Shown here in pieces: positions 1 through 8,015 of a stretch of DNA of 49,887 nt (its first letter is position 1; the number at the start of each line of letters is the position of its first letter). The notes under the pieces were generated by a model. It was not told where the DNA came from. It saw only the letters and a program-made list of their open reading frames with translations, and made no database searches. The translations under genes and the position numbers were made by a program. Source of the stretch: Acidobacteriaceae bacterium (lineage in GTDB: Bacteria > Acidobacteriota > Terriglobia > Terriglobales > Acidobacteriaceae); the NCBI GenBank assembly GCA_003165795.1, contig PMWW01000149.1:735-50621 (forward strand). Reading direction: 5' to 3'.

Positions 1-36
1 GCATTCTGAGGGCAAGGTCACTATGCGCATCAGGGT

Positions 37-426
37 TTGCGGGTAGTGGAGGGCCAACGCGTCATGCAAGCGGCAAGCGATATCTTTCTCGGCTGGGCAC
101 GTACCAAGGAGCACGATTACTATCTTCGCCAGTTCCGCGACATGAAGGTTTCCGCCGAAATCGAAACCTTCCGGCCGGCCACTCTGACTGGGTACGCTAC
201 CTTGTGCGGCTGGGCCCTGGCGCGAGCTCACGCCAAAGCAGGGGATGCGGCAATGATTGCCGGATACCTGGGATCGAACGATCAGTTCGACGACGCCCTG
301 GCAAAATACTCGGAAGCCTACGCTGACCAGGCTGAACGTGACTTCAAATCCTTCCAGGCAGCGATTCGCTCCGGGCGCCTCTCCACAGAGCCAGCGAAGG
401 ATGCTGGATTGGAGTTCTTGTTATAG
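37..426 (+). CDS. DUF2252 family protein, C-terminal fragment
   Basis: The reading frame carries the C-terminal signature of DUF2252 proteins (RVVEGQRVMQAASDIFLGW, then YYLRQFRDMK and a final YADQAERDF stretch). The family is large (usually over 400 residues) and of unknown biochemical role, so only the last third or less is here. Homology continues upstream of the TTG at 37 (codons 19-36 read HYAHQG), but an in-frame TGA sits at 7-9. The expected upstream residues (ILRARS) read in another frame (3-20), so the gene may be frameshifted near position 20 rather than just cut by the window edge. It lies at the right end of a putative integrated element. Family assignment is fairly secure; whether it is functional is doubtful. 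Confidence 0.7.
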   Translation: MRVVEGQRVMQAASDIFLGWARTKEHDYYLRQFRDMKVSAEIETFRPATLTGYATLCGWALARAHAKAGDAAMIAGYLGSNDQFDDALAKYSEAYADQAERDFKSFQAAIRSGRLSTEPAKDAGLEFLL

Positions 427-946
427 CAAGAACGCGAGCTAGTGCCTTCGCCTGAAACTGTCCTAAATAGGTACGAGTTTGACCCGAAAGGACATCTTGG
501 CTGTCCAGAGGATGGATGGCCGCCGACGCGAGCCAGAAGTAGTCATATTGAGGGTGTGCGGGGCGCTTTCGATACGGCGACTTGAAGGAAGCCCCTGGCC
601 GTGGGATTTGAATGGTCCCGGGTTGAGATGGGATGCGCTTCTTTGAAATCCAGTGCAGCTCGTCCGCAGCCATCGGCAAGGCTGCTTAACGTGCTTTATA
701 TTCCCTTTCGTAAGGCCCCTCGATGAGCGATAGAATTGCTTGCTATCGCTCACGCAAGAAACACGGTCTATCGCTCATGACACGATTGGCAAGAATGGGG
801 AACTGGTGGAGGGGTAGGGTGGAAGTCGGTTTTAGCTTTTTCCAACCCACAACCCAACCCACAAAATGTGATGTCTTGTATGTCTTCCGCGTACTTAGGC
901 AGTCCCCGCGGTCTTGTAAGTCGTTGTAAAACCTAACCTTGTCAGA
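427..946. other. gene-poor end of putative integrated element
   Basis: No convincing coding region was found in these 520 bases. Short frames on both strands (for example 463-753 minus and 723-929 plus) show no recognisable domain and no good ribosome site. The stretch contains an inverted-repeat cluster at 723-778 and ends exactly where tRNA-Val sequence begins at 947. It reads like the terminal, att-proximal DNA of a mobile element. Confidence 0.45.
723..778. repeat. three-arm inverted repeat GAGCGATAG/CTATCGCTC
   Basis: GAGCGATAG (725-733) is followed by its exact complement CTATCGCTC (743-751), with a 9-base loop. A second complement copy, CTATCGCTCAT (768-778), pairs with ATGAGCGATAG (723-733) over 11 bases. 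The arrangement could be binding sites for a recombinase or regulator near the end of the element, or two alternative hairpins. No protein partner is visible. Confidence 0.5.
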
Positions 947-991
947 TTCACACGGTGGAAGTCACAGGTTCGAATCCTGTAGCGCCCACCA
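947..991 (+). other. 3' half of tRNA-Val(CAC), att-site remnant
   Basis: The 45 bases form a canonical tRNA 3' half: anticodon loop TTCACAC (947-953, anticodon CAC), stem strand GGTGG, 5-base variable loop AAGTC, T stem and loop ACAGG-TTCGAAT-CCTGT, acceptor strand AGCGCCC and encoded ACCA (988-991). A complete gene would need CCACC just before the loop, but the sequence there is TCAGA, and no D-arm or GGGCGCT acceptor strand in tRNA context lies within reach. The break at the anticodon loop is where many tyrosine integrases cross over. The element should therefore lie to the left, with the intact tRNA-Val outside the window. Confidence 0.8.
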
Positions 992-1052
992 TCTAAGTCA
1001 CTGTAGCAACCCAGGTTGAGCGATTCCGGTATTTCCAGCCGCACCGAACTCG

Positions 1053-2786
1053 TCACCATTCATCACCATCTCCGAGAGTTTCTCTTCCGCTTCCCGTTGA
1101 TGGGCGGGAACCGGAAACGTGTAAATTCCGAGCGTGGTTGTGGCTGGGGAATGTCCCGGTTGCACCTGTGCGCTGCGCTGTTCGGCGTGTGCGATGCTGC
1201 GAGCCTGGCCGTCGATGAAAGTTTCGTCGGCTTGTGAAGAGCCGCCACAGGACGGCCGCCAAGGCCACCAGCCCCACGCTCCACACCGCGAACGCCAAGT
1301 GTACGACCCACGCAGGTGCCACGCCGACCCGCCGCAACAGGAAGGGCAGAAAATTCCAGGTAGTGATGTGGACGTAGTCCCATGGGTCCCAGTGCATGGC
1401 ATAGTTGGTTAAGCCCCAGGCGTCCATTTTTCCCAACCCGAACCCCACGATGTTCCGCATGCGCAGGACAATCACGAAGGTCGGATGGCCCAGTGTCTCC
1501 ATCTGGTAAATTTCGAGCGGTAACCAGAAGGCGAGCGATGCAACCTGGATCACAGCGCTGATCGCTAAGGTCCCTATTCCTACGGCCCAAACCAGTTTCC
1601 CCACTTGGTTGCGATAACGTAGCAGCAGCGGCACCGCCAGTAATGCTGCCAGCTCAACCGCGGTCGAAACGTAGCGGTCGCCCCAGGCGAAGTCGCCACT
1701 CCACACGGTATATTGCGCGTAAAAACTGATGTACGCCAGGAGCAGGAGGCATCCGGTGATGACGTATGCCTTGACGACTGGGCTGAACCGGTTCCAAGCC
1801 ACGGCGGCGAGCACCATCATGAGGACCAGCAACGGATCGAAAAGAAAGATCGACTTTTCCGGCGCAAATAGTGCTCCTAAAAAGCCGACGTGGAATGGTG
1901 TCTCGAACGGATAGCTGGCCGGCAGGGCTGGATTCCGCTGCCGGGCTTCGCCAGCAACCACGCTCACGTAGGTGTTGAAGAACGAGCCAAAGCGGTAGTA
2001 CTGGTAGAGGCGGTCGATCAACCCGAAAAGCACGTAAACCGGAAGAGCGGTCGCAATGTAGGTTCGACATCGATTCCAACGCTGGCGGTCGCGGACTCCT
2101 TCGAACCACAGAGCCAGCAGCAAGAAAAGGGCTCCAGCCAGCAGATCCATGCCCGTAGTAAGGCGGGTGAGCAGGTTAAGTCCGAAGGCTCCCGAGCCAA
2201 TCAGAAGAGCGCGTAGTTTGCCATTCCGCAACCACTCGTATTGATAAGAGAGCCCGCTGAGCGTTAGCAGAAAGATGTAGTTGTTCTCCATCATGTTCTG
2301 CGTGTAATGGAGGTGCGTCGTTAATAGCAGCAGAGCCAGAACGCCCGCGACGGCAGGCTTCACCCCGAAGTTCAATTGCCGCAGAAAGCGGAAGCAAATC
2401 AGCGCGGTCAAGACGTTGACCAGGATGTTAATGCTGTAGCTGACAATGATGTTGCGGACACTGGGATCGTTCCCGTTGTAATCGGCGAAGACGGTAAGCC
2501 GCTCCACGTAGGTTCCCACCACCTCCGCCGGCAGCAGGAGGAGTGACTGTCCTATGCCATACCAACTCTGCAACCTGCCGCCGCGGCCATGCACGCCGAA
2601 TTCGGGATACTCCTGGGGAAACACCGGCGGTTCCGCGGTCCATAGCGCGTGCGCGGATTGCAGCCGATGTTGCGTGTCGGCGGTGCCTAACTCTCCCGAT
2701 TGCACCACGAATGCAATGAGACCGGCTGCCAGGGCCAGCAGGAAGAGCGGGTCACGGAACCAGCGGCGAATAGGATGCATCACCAT
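1053..2786 (-). CDS. polytopic membrane protein, GT-C glycosyltransferase-like
   Basis: A 577-residue protein with roughly ten to twelve hydrophobic helices spread from residue 12 to about 510 and a basic, low-complexity hydrophilic tail. The first extracytoplasmic loop contains an acidic SGELGTADTQHR segment, a position where GT-C (PMT/ArnT-like) lipid-linked sugar transferases keep catalytic acidic residues. No family-specific motif is certain. Inner-membrane location is clear; transfer of sugars from polyprenyl carriers is only inferred from topology. It is the first gene to the right of the tRNA-Val remnant, so it probably belongs to the native chromosome. ATG at 2786 is used here; a second ATG two codons later is equally possible. 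Confidence 0.6.
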   Translation of the reverse strand: MVMHPIRRWFRDPLFLLALAAGLIAFVVQSGELGTADTQHRLQSAHALWTAEPPVFPQEYPEFGVHGRGGRLQSWYGIGQSLLLLPAEVVGTYVERLTVFADYNGNDPSVRNIIVSYSINILVNVLTALICFRFLRQLNFGVKPAVAGVLALLLLTTHLHYTQNMMENNYIFLLTLSGLSYQYEWLRNGKLRALLIGSGAFGLNLLTRLTTGMDLLAGALFLLLALWFEGVRDRQRWNRCRTYIATALPVYVLFGLIDRLYQYYRFGSFFNTYVSVVAGEARQRNPALPASYPFETPFHVGFLGALFAPEKSIFLFDPLLVLMMVLAAVAWNRFSPVVKAYVITGCLLLLAYISFYAQYTVWSGDFAWGDRYVSTAVELAALLAVPLLLRYRNQVGKLVWAVGIGTLAISAVIQVASLAFWLPLEIYQMETLGHPTFVIVLRMRNIVGFGLGKMDAWGLTNYAMHWDPWDYVHITTWNFLPFLLRRVGVAPAWVVHLAFAVWSVGLVALAAVLWRLFTSRRNFHRRPGSQHRTRRTAQRTGATGTFPSHNHARNLHVSGSRPSTGSGRETLGDGDEW

Positions 2787-2907
2787 CTGTTTAGCAGCCC
2801 TTCAATCGGCCTCCCTATCAGCCGACCCTTGGCCGACCGGAACCACATCGATTTACGAGATGGCTCGTAGTCGTCTTCTGCAACCCGGAATTCGGCGGAG
2901 ACAGCAT

Positions 2908-3354
2908 TTACTTGCGCCGGACGTGCAGCACCTTTTGTACTTCGGCGACAACATCGCCGGCTTCGTCCTTCACTTCCACCAAGAAGGTCGGCTCATACTT
3001 CTCCTGGGTGGTGAGCTTGGCGCGAATCTCGTCGAGCTGCTCGTCGCTCAAACGAAACTCCGCCCTGACTCTTCCCTTCCCCGGTTTGCGGAAGCGAATG
3101 CTGGCGGCCTTGTCCCAAACGATGTAGTCACGGCCCAGGTTGTTCATCAGCATCAGCATGTAGAAGGGATCGGTCATGGAATATAGCGAGCCGCCGTAGT
3201 GGGTGCCCACGTAGTTCCTGTTCCAGAAGCGCAACTTCATCTCCACGTCGACAGCCTTGTTGCCGGGACCCCACTTCACCCGAATTCCAGCCCCGAGTAT
3301 GGGTGGCCAGAGGTTGATCGCCCGGATCATTAGTAGCTGAATTTTCGTGCCCAT
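2908..3354 (-). CDS. DUF4442 hotdog-fold protein
   Basis: A 148-residue protein with the DUF4442 pattern: an N-terminal NLWPPILGAGI segment, then NRNYVGTHYGGSLYSMTDPF, typical of the central helix of hotdog thioesterase-like folds. DUF4442 proteins are related to acyl-CoA thioesterases (PaaI/YiiD type), but the substrate is unknown. It is transcribed leftwards and separated from the upstream OmpA gene by strong hairpins, so it probably has its own promoter. Length matches the family. No signal peptide, so cytoplasmic. Confidence 0.75.
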   Translation of the reverse strand: MGTKIQLLMIRAINLWPPILGAGIRVKWGPGNKAVDVEMKLRFWNRNYVGTHYGGSLYSMTDPFYMLMLMNNLGRDYIVWDKAASIRFRKPGKGRVRAEFRLSDEQLDEIRAKLTTQEKYEPTFLVEVKDEAGDVVAEVQKVLHVRRK

Positions 3355-3504
3355 GTGAGCCCAGTCCAGTAACGATCATACCTTGCACGGTGAGTCGCTC
3401 ACTCCTTGCTGGTCTTTGTCATCCCGACTGGAGCGAGCGGAGCGCAGGGATCTGCGGTTTCCCCTGAGCCTCCGTCAGAAAGTCTCTGGCTCTCAGCGCT
3501 AGAA

Positions 3505-3530
3505 AGGCCGCCCCATGCAGGACGGCCTTC
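3505..3530. terminator. hairpin AAGGCCG/CGGCCTT, possible terminator
   Basis: AAGGCCG (3505-3511) pairs with CGGCCTT (3524-3530) around a 12-base loop. Short T-rich tails are present on both strands, so the direction is uncertain. Another hairpin, CCAATGG/CCATTGG, follows directly. Confidence 0.4.
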
Positions 3531-3589
3531 TTTCCAATGGGCCTTGGTGGCCATTGGCTCCGGGCTGAGGGGAGACTCACTAAACTTGC

Positions 3590-3614
3590 GCGCGGCCGAG
3601 TTGACCGGCCGCGC
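3590..3614 (-). terminator. probable terminator after ompA-like gene
   Basis: GCGCGGCCG (3590-3598) and CGGCCGCGC (3606-3614) form a perfect 9-base GC stem with a 7-base loop, 6 bases beyond the stop of the OmpA gene. On the minus strand it is followed by GCAAGTTTAG, a weak T-tract. Confidence 0.55.
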
Positions 3615-3620
3615 ATAGCG

Positions 3621-4370
3621 TCATTGCTGTTGCATCGGCTGCTGCTGGTTCGGGGAAGGATTCCCTTGAGCTGAGGAAGCGGATTCCGCCAAGCTGTTGG
3701 CCATCAGCCGAACATCCACCCGGCGATTCTTGGCCCGTCCCGAAGCGCTGGTGTTCTGCGCCACCGGCTTGTCCTTGCCCAGTCCGATCAGGAAAATCTT
3801 GTGCGCGGGAACCTTGTACTTCTGGGCCAGGTATTGAATCACAGCGTCGGCACGGCGCTGACTGAGCTGGTAGTTATAGTCGGCTGCGCCGGTCGAATCG
3901 GTATAGCCCTCGACCTGCACGATGTAATGCTTTTGGTTCTGGATCTGTTCCGCGAAATTGGCGAGCGTCTGTTTGTCCTTGCGAGTGAGGTCGGCCTTGT
4001 TGAAGCCGAACAGCACCGTCGTATCGCTAACCCGCTTGTAGTTGTCGAGATTTTCCACCGTACCGGTCAGGCTCGTGACGCGATTCGATGCCTGGGTAGC
4101 GTTCTGACTTGCCTGATCGGCGGTCTGACCTGCTGTCAAGGCTTTCTGATCCGCACTCGCAGCCTTGGAGTTCACCTGCGCTATGCCCTGTTGCGCGCGG
4201 GAATCAACATCGCGGATGTCGCGCGTATTTTTCGCGGTTTGATCATCTAATTCATTAACGTTGTTAATGACCGGCGTGGTTTGGTTGCGCACATAGTTCT
4301 TGGTAGCGCAACCCACCGTCAGAGGCAAACTGCCGGCCACCAGCATCGCGAGTACGGAAAACCGACGCAT
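3621..4370 (-). CDS. OmpA/Pal-family peptidoglycan-binding lipoprotein
   Basis: The protein has a lipoprotein signal (MRRFSVLAMLVAGSLPLTVGC, Cys as lipidation site) and a central polar, heptad-rich segment (Asn/Gln/Ala-rich, residues about 35-105) that looks like a coiled coil. A C-terminal OmpA domain (about 115-225) has VEGYTDSTG, the LSQRRADAV helix and the GRAKNRRVDVRL end that binds diaminopimelate in peptidoglycan. The usual role is to tether the outer membrane to the wall. The start is set at the ATG preceded by GGGAG at 7-base spacing; a longer frame using TTG at 4388 would hide the signal. It is divergent from uvrC across 302 bases. The C-terminal tail is rich in Gln and Pro. Confidence 0.85.
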   Translation of the reverse strand: MRRFSVLAMLVAGSLPLTVGCATKNYVRNQTTPVINNVNELDDQTAKNTRDIRDVDSRAQQGIAQVNSKAASADQKALTAGQTADQASQNATQASNRVTSLTGTVENLDNYKRVSDTTVLFGFNKADLTRKDKQTLANFAEQIQNQKHYIVQVEGYTDSTGAADYNYQLSQRRADAVIQYLAQKYKVPAHKIFLIGLGKDKPVAQNTSASGRAKNRRVDVRLMANSLAESASSAQGNPSPNQQQPMQQQ

Positions 4371-4672
4371 AAAAAGGCTCCCTGCCAACTTTCAACTCTT
4401 GACGCACGCAGTCAGCGTCTAGCCTGACTTTGAAAACAGCAAGCTGGCTGCCATTGCTTGAGTAAATGGGCCACAAATTTTGATGCGCATTTTCAATAAC
4501 TTAGAAGGCCCTCGCGAAGCTCTGAGCTTACTCTGGGGTGGGCGCCGGATAGTCCTGACGCGAAGAGTAGAATTTTTACCAGGTGGGTTAATCCGTAAGA
4601 GCAGGCGCTAACCCCAGTCTGGTTCAAGCGGACCCACGGCAGCTCACGCCGTTTACCTTCATTTCGAGCTGA

Positions 4673-6577
4673 ATGGACCTTCACCAGAAAATTCGGACCC
4701 TTCCCACCTCGCCCGGCGTGTATCTGTATAAGAACGCCGACGGCCAGATCATTTATGTGGGCAAGGCCAACAACCTGCGGTCGCGGGTGCGGTCGTATTT
4801 TCTGGAAGGCGCCGCCGCCAACGCCAAAACCGGAACGCTGCTGCGCGAAGCGGTCGATCTCGATTACGTGGTGGTCGACAACGAGAAGGAAGCGCTGGCG
4901 CTCGAAAACAACCTGATCAAGCAGAAGAAGCCGCGATACAACATTCTTCTGCGCGACGACAAGACTTACCCCTACATCAAGCTGACCATCGGCGAGCGCT
5001 ATCCTCGGGTCTTTCCCACGCGCCGGTTGCGCAAGGACGGCTCACTTTACTTTGGGCCTTACTTCCCTACCAGCCTGGCTTACCGGCTGGTTGACTTGAT
5101 CCACCGGCACTTCCTGATTCCGTCGTGCAAGCTGGACCTGAACCGTTATTATCCCCGGCCCTGTTTGCAGTATTACATCGGCAGGTGCCTGGGCCCGTGC
5201 GTTGAAGACCTCACTACGCCTGAGCGATATGCTGAAGCAGTACACGACGTAAAGCTGTTCCTGGAAGGACGAGGCGCCGATCTCTCGCGATCGTTGCACC
5301 AGCGCATGAACGCCGCCGCCGAACGGGAGCAATACGAATTGGCCGCGAAGTATCGTGACCTGATCTCGACCGTCATCTTGCTGGAGCAAAAGCAGCGCAT
5401 TGCCGCCGTCGAGGGCGATGATGCCGACGTCTTCGGTTATCACTACGAAAACGAGATGCTGGCGGTCAACCTCTTCCACATGCGGGGCGGCAAGATTGTC
5501 GACAAGCGCGAATTCTTCTGGGAAGACCTCAGTGAAAGAATTGAGGCGGGAGAGTTCAATCCCGGCGAGTTTTTCTCGTCCCTGCTGAAGCAGATTTATC
5601 TGGACCAGCAATACGTACCGCACACGATTTATGTGCCAGTGGACTTCGAGGACCGTACCACATTGGAGGAGGTCCTGTCCGAGGGGCACAAGCGCCGAGT
5701 GCAGATCCATGTCCCACAGCGTGGGGACAAGCGATCGCTGGTCGATCTGGTTGGTCAAAACGCAAAGCAAGCATTCGACCAGCGTTTCCGCGTAATGAAA
5801 CCGGCGGCCAAGGCAATCCAGGAAGCCCTGCAAGACGCCCTCATGCTGCCTGAGCTGCCCACGCGCATTGAGTGCTTCGACATCTCTCACATCCAGGGCG
5901 CGGAGACGGTCGCATCGATGGTCGTCTGGGAAGATGGCCAGATGAAGAAGTCCGACTATCGTAAGTTCATCATCAAAGGCGTCACCGGCGTAGACGACTT
6001 CGCCTCGATGCGCGAAGTGGTTACGCGGCGCTACCGGCGGGTGCAGGATTCGGGCTCGCCAGCGATCGCCGATTCTGCGCCCGCTGCAGCGAAGGCGGAA
6101 AAGCAGAACATGCCCAGCCTGGTGCTCATCGATGGCGGCATCGGACAATTACACTCTGCCGCCGAGGCTTTGGCGTCACTGGGAATTGTCAATCAGCCGC
6201 TCGCGTCCATCGCCAAACGCGAAGAGATCATCTATGTGCAAGGGCAGGAAGACGATCCGATTGTGCTGGACCGCCATTCTCCAGTACTGCACTTGGTGCA
6301 ACTGGTACGCGACGAGGCCCACCGCTTTGCCGTGACGTTTCATCGCAAGCGCCGGCAGATTCGCGACCGCAAGACCGAATTGCTGGATATTCCCGGCGTC
6401 GGCGAACGCACTACCAAACGCCTATTGCAGCATTTTGGCAGCCTGCAGGCCGTGAAAGATGCGGACCCTGCGGCGTTGGCGTCGGTGGTAAGCCGACCGC
6501 AAGCAGACGCCATCCTGCGCCATTTTCGCGAAGACGAATCGGTTACGGAAGCGTCTCAGGCTCCGGGACAGAAATAA
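4673..6577 (+). CDS. uvrC: excinuclease ABC subunit C
   Basis: The nuclease that makes both incisions around a lesion in nucleotide excision repair after UvrAB loading. The 634-residue protein shows the N-terminal GIY-YIG domain (residues about 12-92, PGVYLYKNADGQIIYVGKA), a cysteine-bearing linker near 160, the UVR motif that contacts UvrB (about 205-240), the RNase H-like C-terminal nuclease domain (IECFDISHIQG near 400), and tandem helix-hairpin-helix DNA-binding motifs (LLDIPGVGERTTKRLL near 570). Length is normal. No uvrA or uvrB is in the window. The gene stands alone, with a 302-base upstream spacer holding its promoter. Confidence 0.97.
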   Translation: MDLHQKIRTLPTSPGVYLYKNADGQIIYVGKANNLRSRVRSYFLEGAAANAKTGTLLREAVDLDYVVVDNEKEALALENNLIKQKKPRYNILLRDDKTYPYIKLTIGERYPRVFPTRRLRKDGSLYFGPYFPTSLAYRLVDLIHRHFLIPSCKLDLNRYYPRPCLQYYIGRCLGPCVEDLTTPERYAEAVHDVKLFLEGRGADLSRSLHQRMNAAAEREQYELAAKYRDLISTVILLEQKQRIAAVEGDDADVFGYHYENEMLAVNLFHMRGGKIVDKREFFWEDLSERIEAGEFNPGEFFSSLLKQIYLDQQYVPHTIYVPVDFEDRTTLEEVLSEGHKRRVQIHVPQRGDKRSLVDLVGQNAKQAFDQRFRVMKPAAKAIQEALQDALMLPELPTRIECFDISHIQGAETVASMVVWEDGQMKKSDYRKFIIKGVTGVDDFASMREVVTRRYRRVQDSGSPAIADSAPAAAKAEKQNMPSLVLIDGGIGQLHSAAEALASLGIVNQPLASIAKREEIIYVQGQEDDPIVLDRHSPVLHLVQLVRDEAHRFAVTFHRKRRQIRDRKTELLDIPGVGERTTKRLLQHFGSLQAVKDADPAALASVVSRPQADAILRHFREDESVTEASQAPGQK

Positions 6578-6698
6578 GTTTCCACGAAACTATGGCGTGG
6601 ATTGATCGACTCCCTCCGCTGGTTTCACTTGTGTTCTGTCGCACGAATTCGTACCATCCTCCTTCTCACCTCAAACTTGCAGGTTGTCGGAGGAACGC

Positions 6699-7241
6699 AT
6701 GAGCGACGAACTGGACGAACTGAAAGAAGCGGCGGAACGAGCTAAGGAGAGCCGACAACTGGCGCCCGTAAGCTTGACCATGGCGATCCTGGCGGTCCTG
6801 GTTGCCACCGTTTCTCTACTGGGGCACCGCGCCCACACCGAAGAGATCCTGCTGCAGACCCGGGCCACCGATCAGTGGGGTTATTACCAGGCGAAAAACA
6901 TGCGCCGTAATAACCTGGAGGCGCTCGCTGACGTCTTGACCGCGATGGAAAACACCAAGGCAGATCGCGCTCAGCAAGTAGAGGATCGTTTCCACAAGGA
7001 GATCGACAAATATCGCGATCAGCAAAAGGAGATTCAAGATGAAGCGCGCGGACTGGAGGCAGAGGTGCAGCAAACCAGCCGGCGCGCCAACCGCTTCGAC
7101 CTCGGCGAAGTGTTCCTGGAAATCGCACTGGTCGTGACGTCCATCACCCTGCTCACTGAGAAACGCGCTTACTGGTATCTCGGCTTCGTCTTGGCCGCTG
7201 TTGGTCTGGCTTCTGCAGCTAGCGGATTGCTTATGCGTTAA
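6699..7241 (+). CDS. DUF4337 membrane protein
   Basis: A 180-residue protein: a charged N-terminal helix, one membrane segment (APVSLTMAILAVLVATVSLL), a long periplasmic or cytoplasmic helical region rich in Lys, Glu and Gln (probable coiled coil, about residues 60-130), then two closing membrane segments. This is the DUF4337 architecture; function unknown. The start is fixed by GGAGGA at 6689-6694, 4 bases before ATG 6699. It converges with pcm, 56 bases away. Confidence 0.8.
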   Translation: MSDELDELKEAAERAKESRQLAPVSLTMAILAVLVATVSLLGHRAHTEEILLQTRATDQWGYYQAKNMRRNNLEALADVLTAMENTKADRAQQVEDRFHKEIDKYRDQQKEIQDEARGLEAEVQQTSRRANRFDLGEVFLEIALVVTSITLLTEKRAYWYLGFVLAAVGLASAASGLLMR

Positions 7242-7297
7242 GGGCGGCGTGTCCGCCTGCTGTGAAGGCCTCAGCGTTTGCCGAAGCAGGCATGGCG

Positions 7298-7978
7298 CTA
7301 TTGCTCCCAACCTTGCGCTCCTACGAGGGGTACGAAGCGGCAAAGCTCGTGGGCCGTCACCACGGTTTCTCCACCGATCTTACGGACGACCTGCACTTGT
7401 TGTTCAATGCGAGTTCCCACCGGTATGACTAATCTACCTCCCTCGGCAAGCTGTTCGACCAGACTTTCAGGAATCCGCGGCGCGGCCGCCGCAACCAGAA
7501 TTTTGTCGAAGGGAAGCTGTTGCGGCAGTCCAACGCTTCCATCGCCTTGCACTACATAAACATTGCCATAGCCGAGTTCTGACAGGACCTGTCGCGCCTT
7601 ATCGGCCAGTTCCAAGTACCGTTCGATGGTCCATACCTCGGAGGCCAGCTCCCCGAGAATGGCTGCCTCATATCCCGTACCGGTGCCCACTTCAAGCACG
7701 CGGTCCTCGGGCCGCGCCTCTAAGGCCTCGACCATGGCTGCGACGATGTAGGGTTGCGAAATGGTTTGCCCCGCACCGATCGGCAGCGGGTAATCCCCAT
7801 AGGCGTTGCCGGCATCTTCATTGGGGATAAAGCGTTCGCGCGGCACTTTGGCCATCGCCGCCAACACGCGTTCATCGCCAATCCCGCGCGAGCGTAGCTG
7901 CTCCTCAACCATACGCTCGCGCTGTTGAGCACGCGCTTCGGAGTCATGATTGTTACTGCCAAACAGGTGAGTGAACAT
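7298..7978 (-). CDS. pcm: protein-L-isoaspartate O-methyltransferase
   Basis: Repairs isomerised aspartate in aged proteins by SAM-dependent methylation. Visible motifs are ERFIPNEDAGNAYGDYPLPIG and GQTISQPYIVAAM before the Rossmann SAM site VLEVGTGTGYEAAIL, then VVQGDGS and LIPVG-type strands near the end. Its 226 residues match the family. It sits 37 bases downstream of tamB on the same strand, so it may be the last gene of the outer-membrane assembly run; an 8-base hairpin (AGCAACTA 7985-7992 with TAGTTGCT 8005-8012) lies in that gap. Cytoplasmic. Confidence 0.95.
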   Translation of the reverse strand: MFTHLFGSNNHDSEARAQQRERMVEEQLRSRGIGDERVLAAMAKVPRERFIPNEDAGNAYGDYPLPIGAGQTISQPYIVAAMVEALEARPEDRVLEVGTGTGYEAAILGELASEVWTIERYLELADKARQVLSELGYGNVYVVQGDGSVGLPQQLPFDKILVAAAAPRIPESLVEQLAEGGRLVIPVGTRIEQQVQVVRKIGGETVVTAHELCRFVPLVGAQGWEQ

Positions 7979-8015
7979 ATTGATAGCAACTACCTGCTAG
8001 TTGTTAGTTGCTGCT

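Noticed and set aside
344-753. Minus-strand open frames beside the DUF2252 fragment
   Set aside because: No recognisable domain, overlap with the DUF2252 frame, no ribosome site.
559-991. Split tRNA-Val with a group I intron in the anticodon loop (GGGCGCT occurs near 560)
   Set aside because: The bases after GGGCGCT show no D-arm or CCACC anticodon strand, so no 5' tRNA half is present; an att remnant explains the 3' half better.
5042-6148. 368-codon minus-strand frame inside uvrC
   Set aside because: Antisense shadow of a clear GC-rich gene; low-complexity, no motifs.
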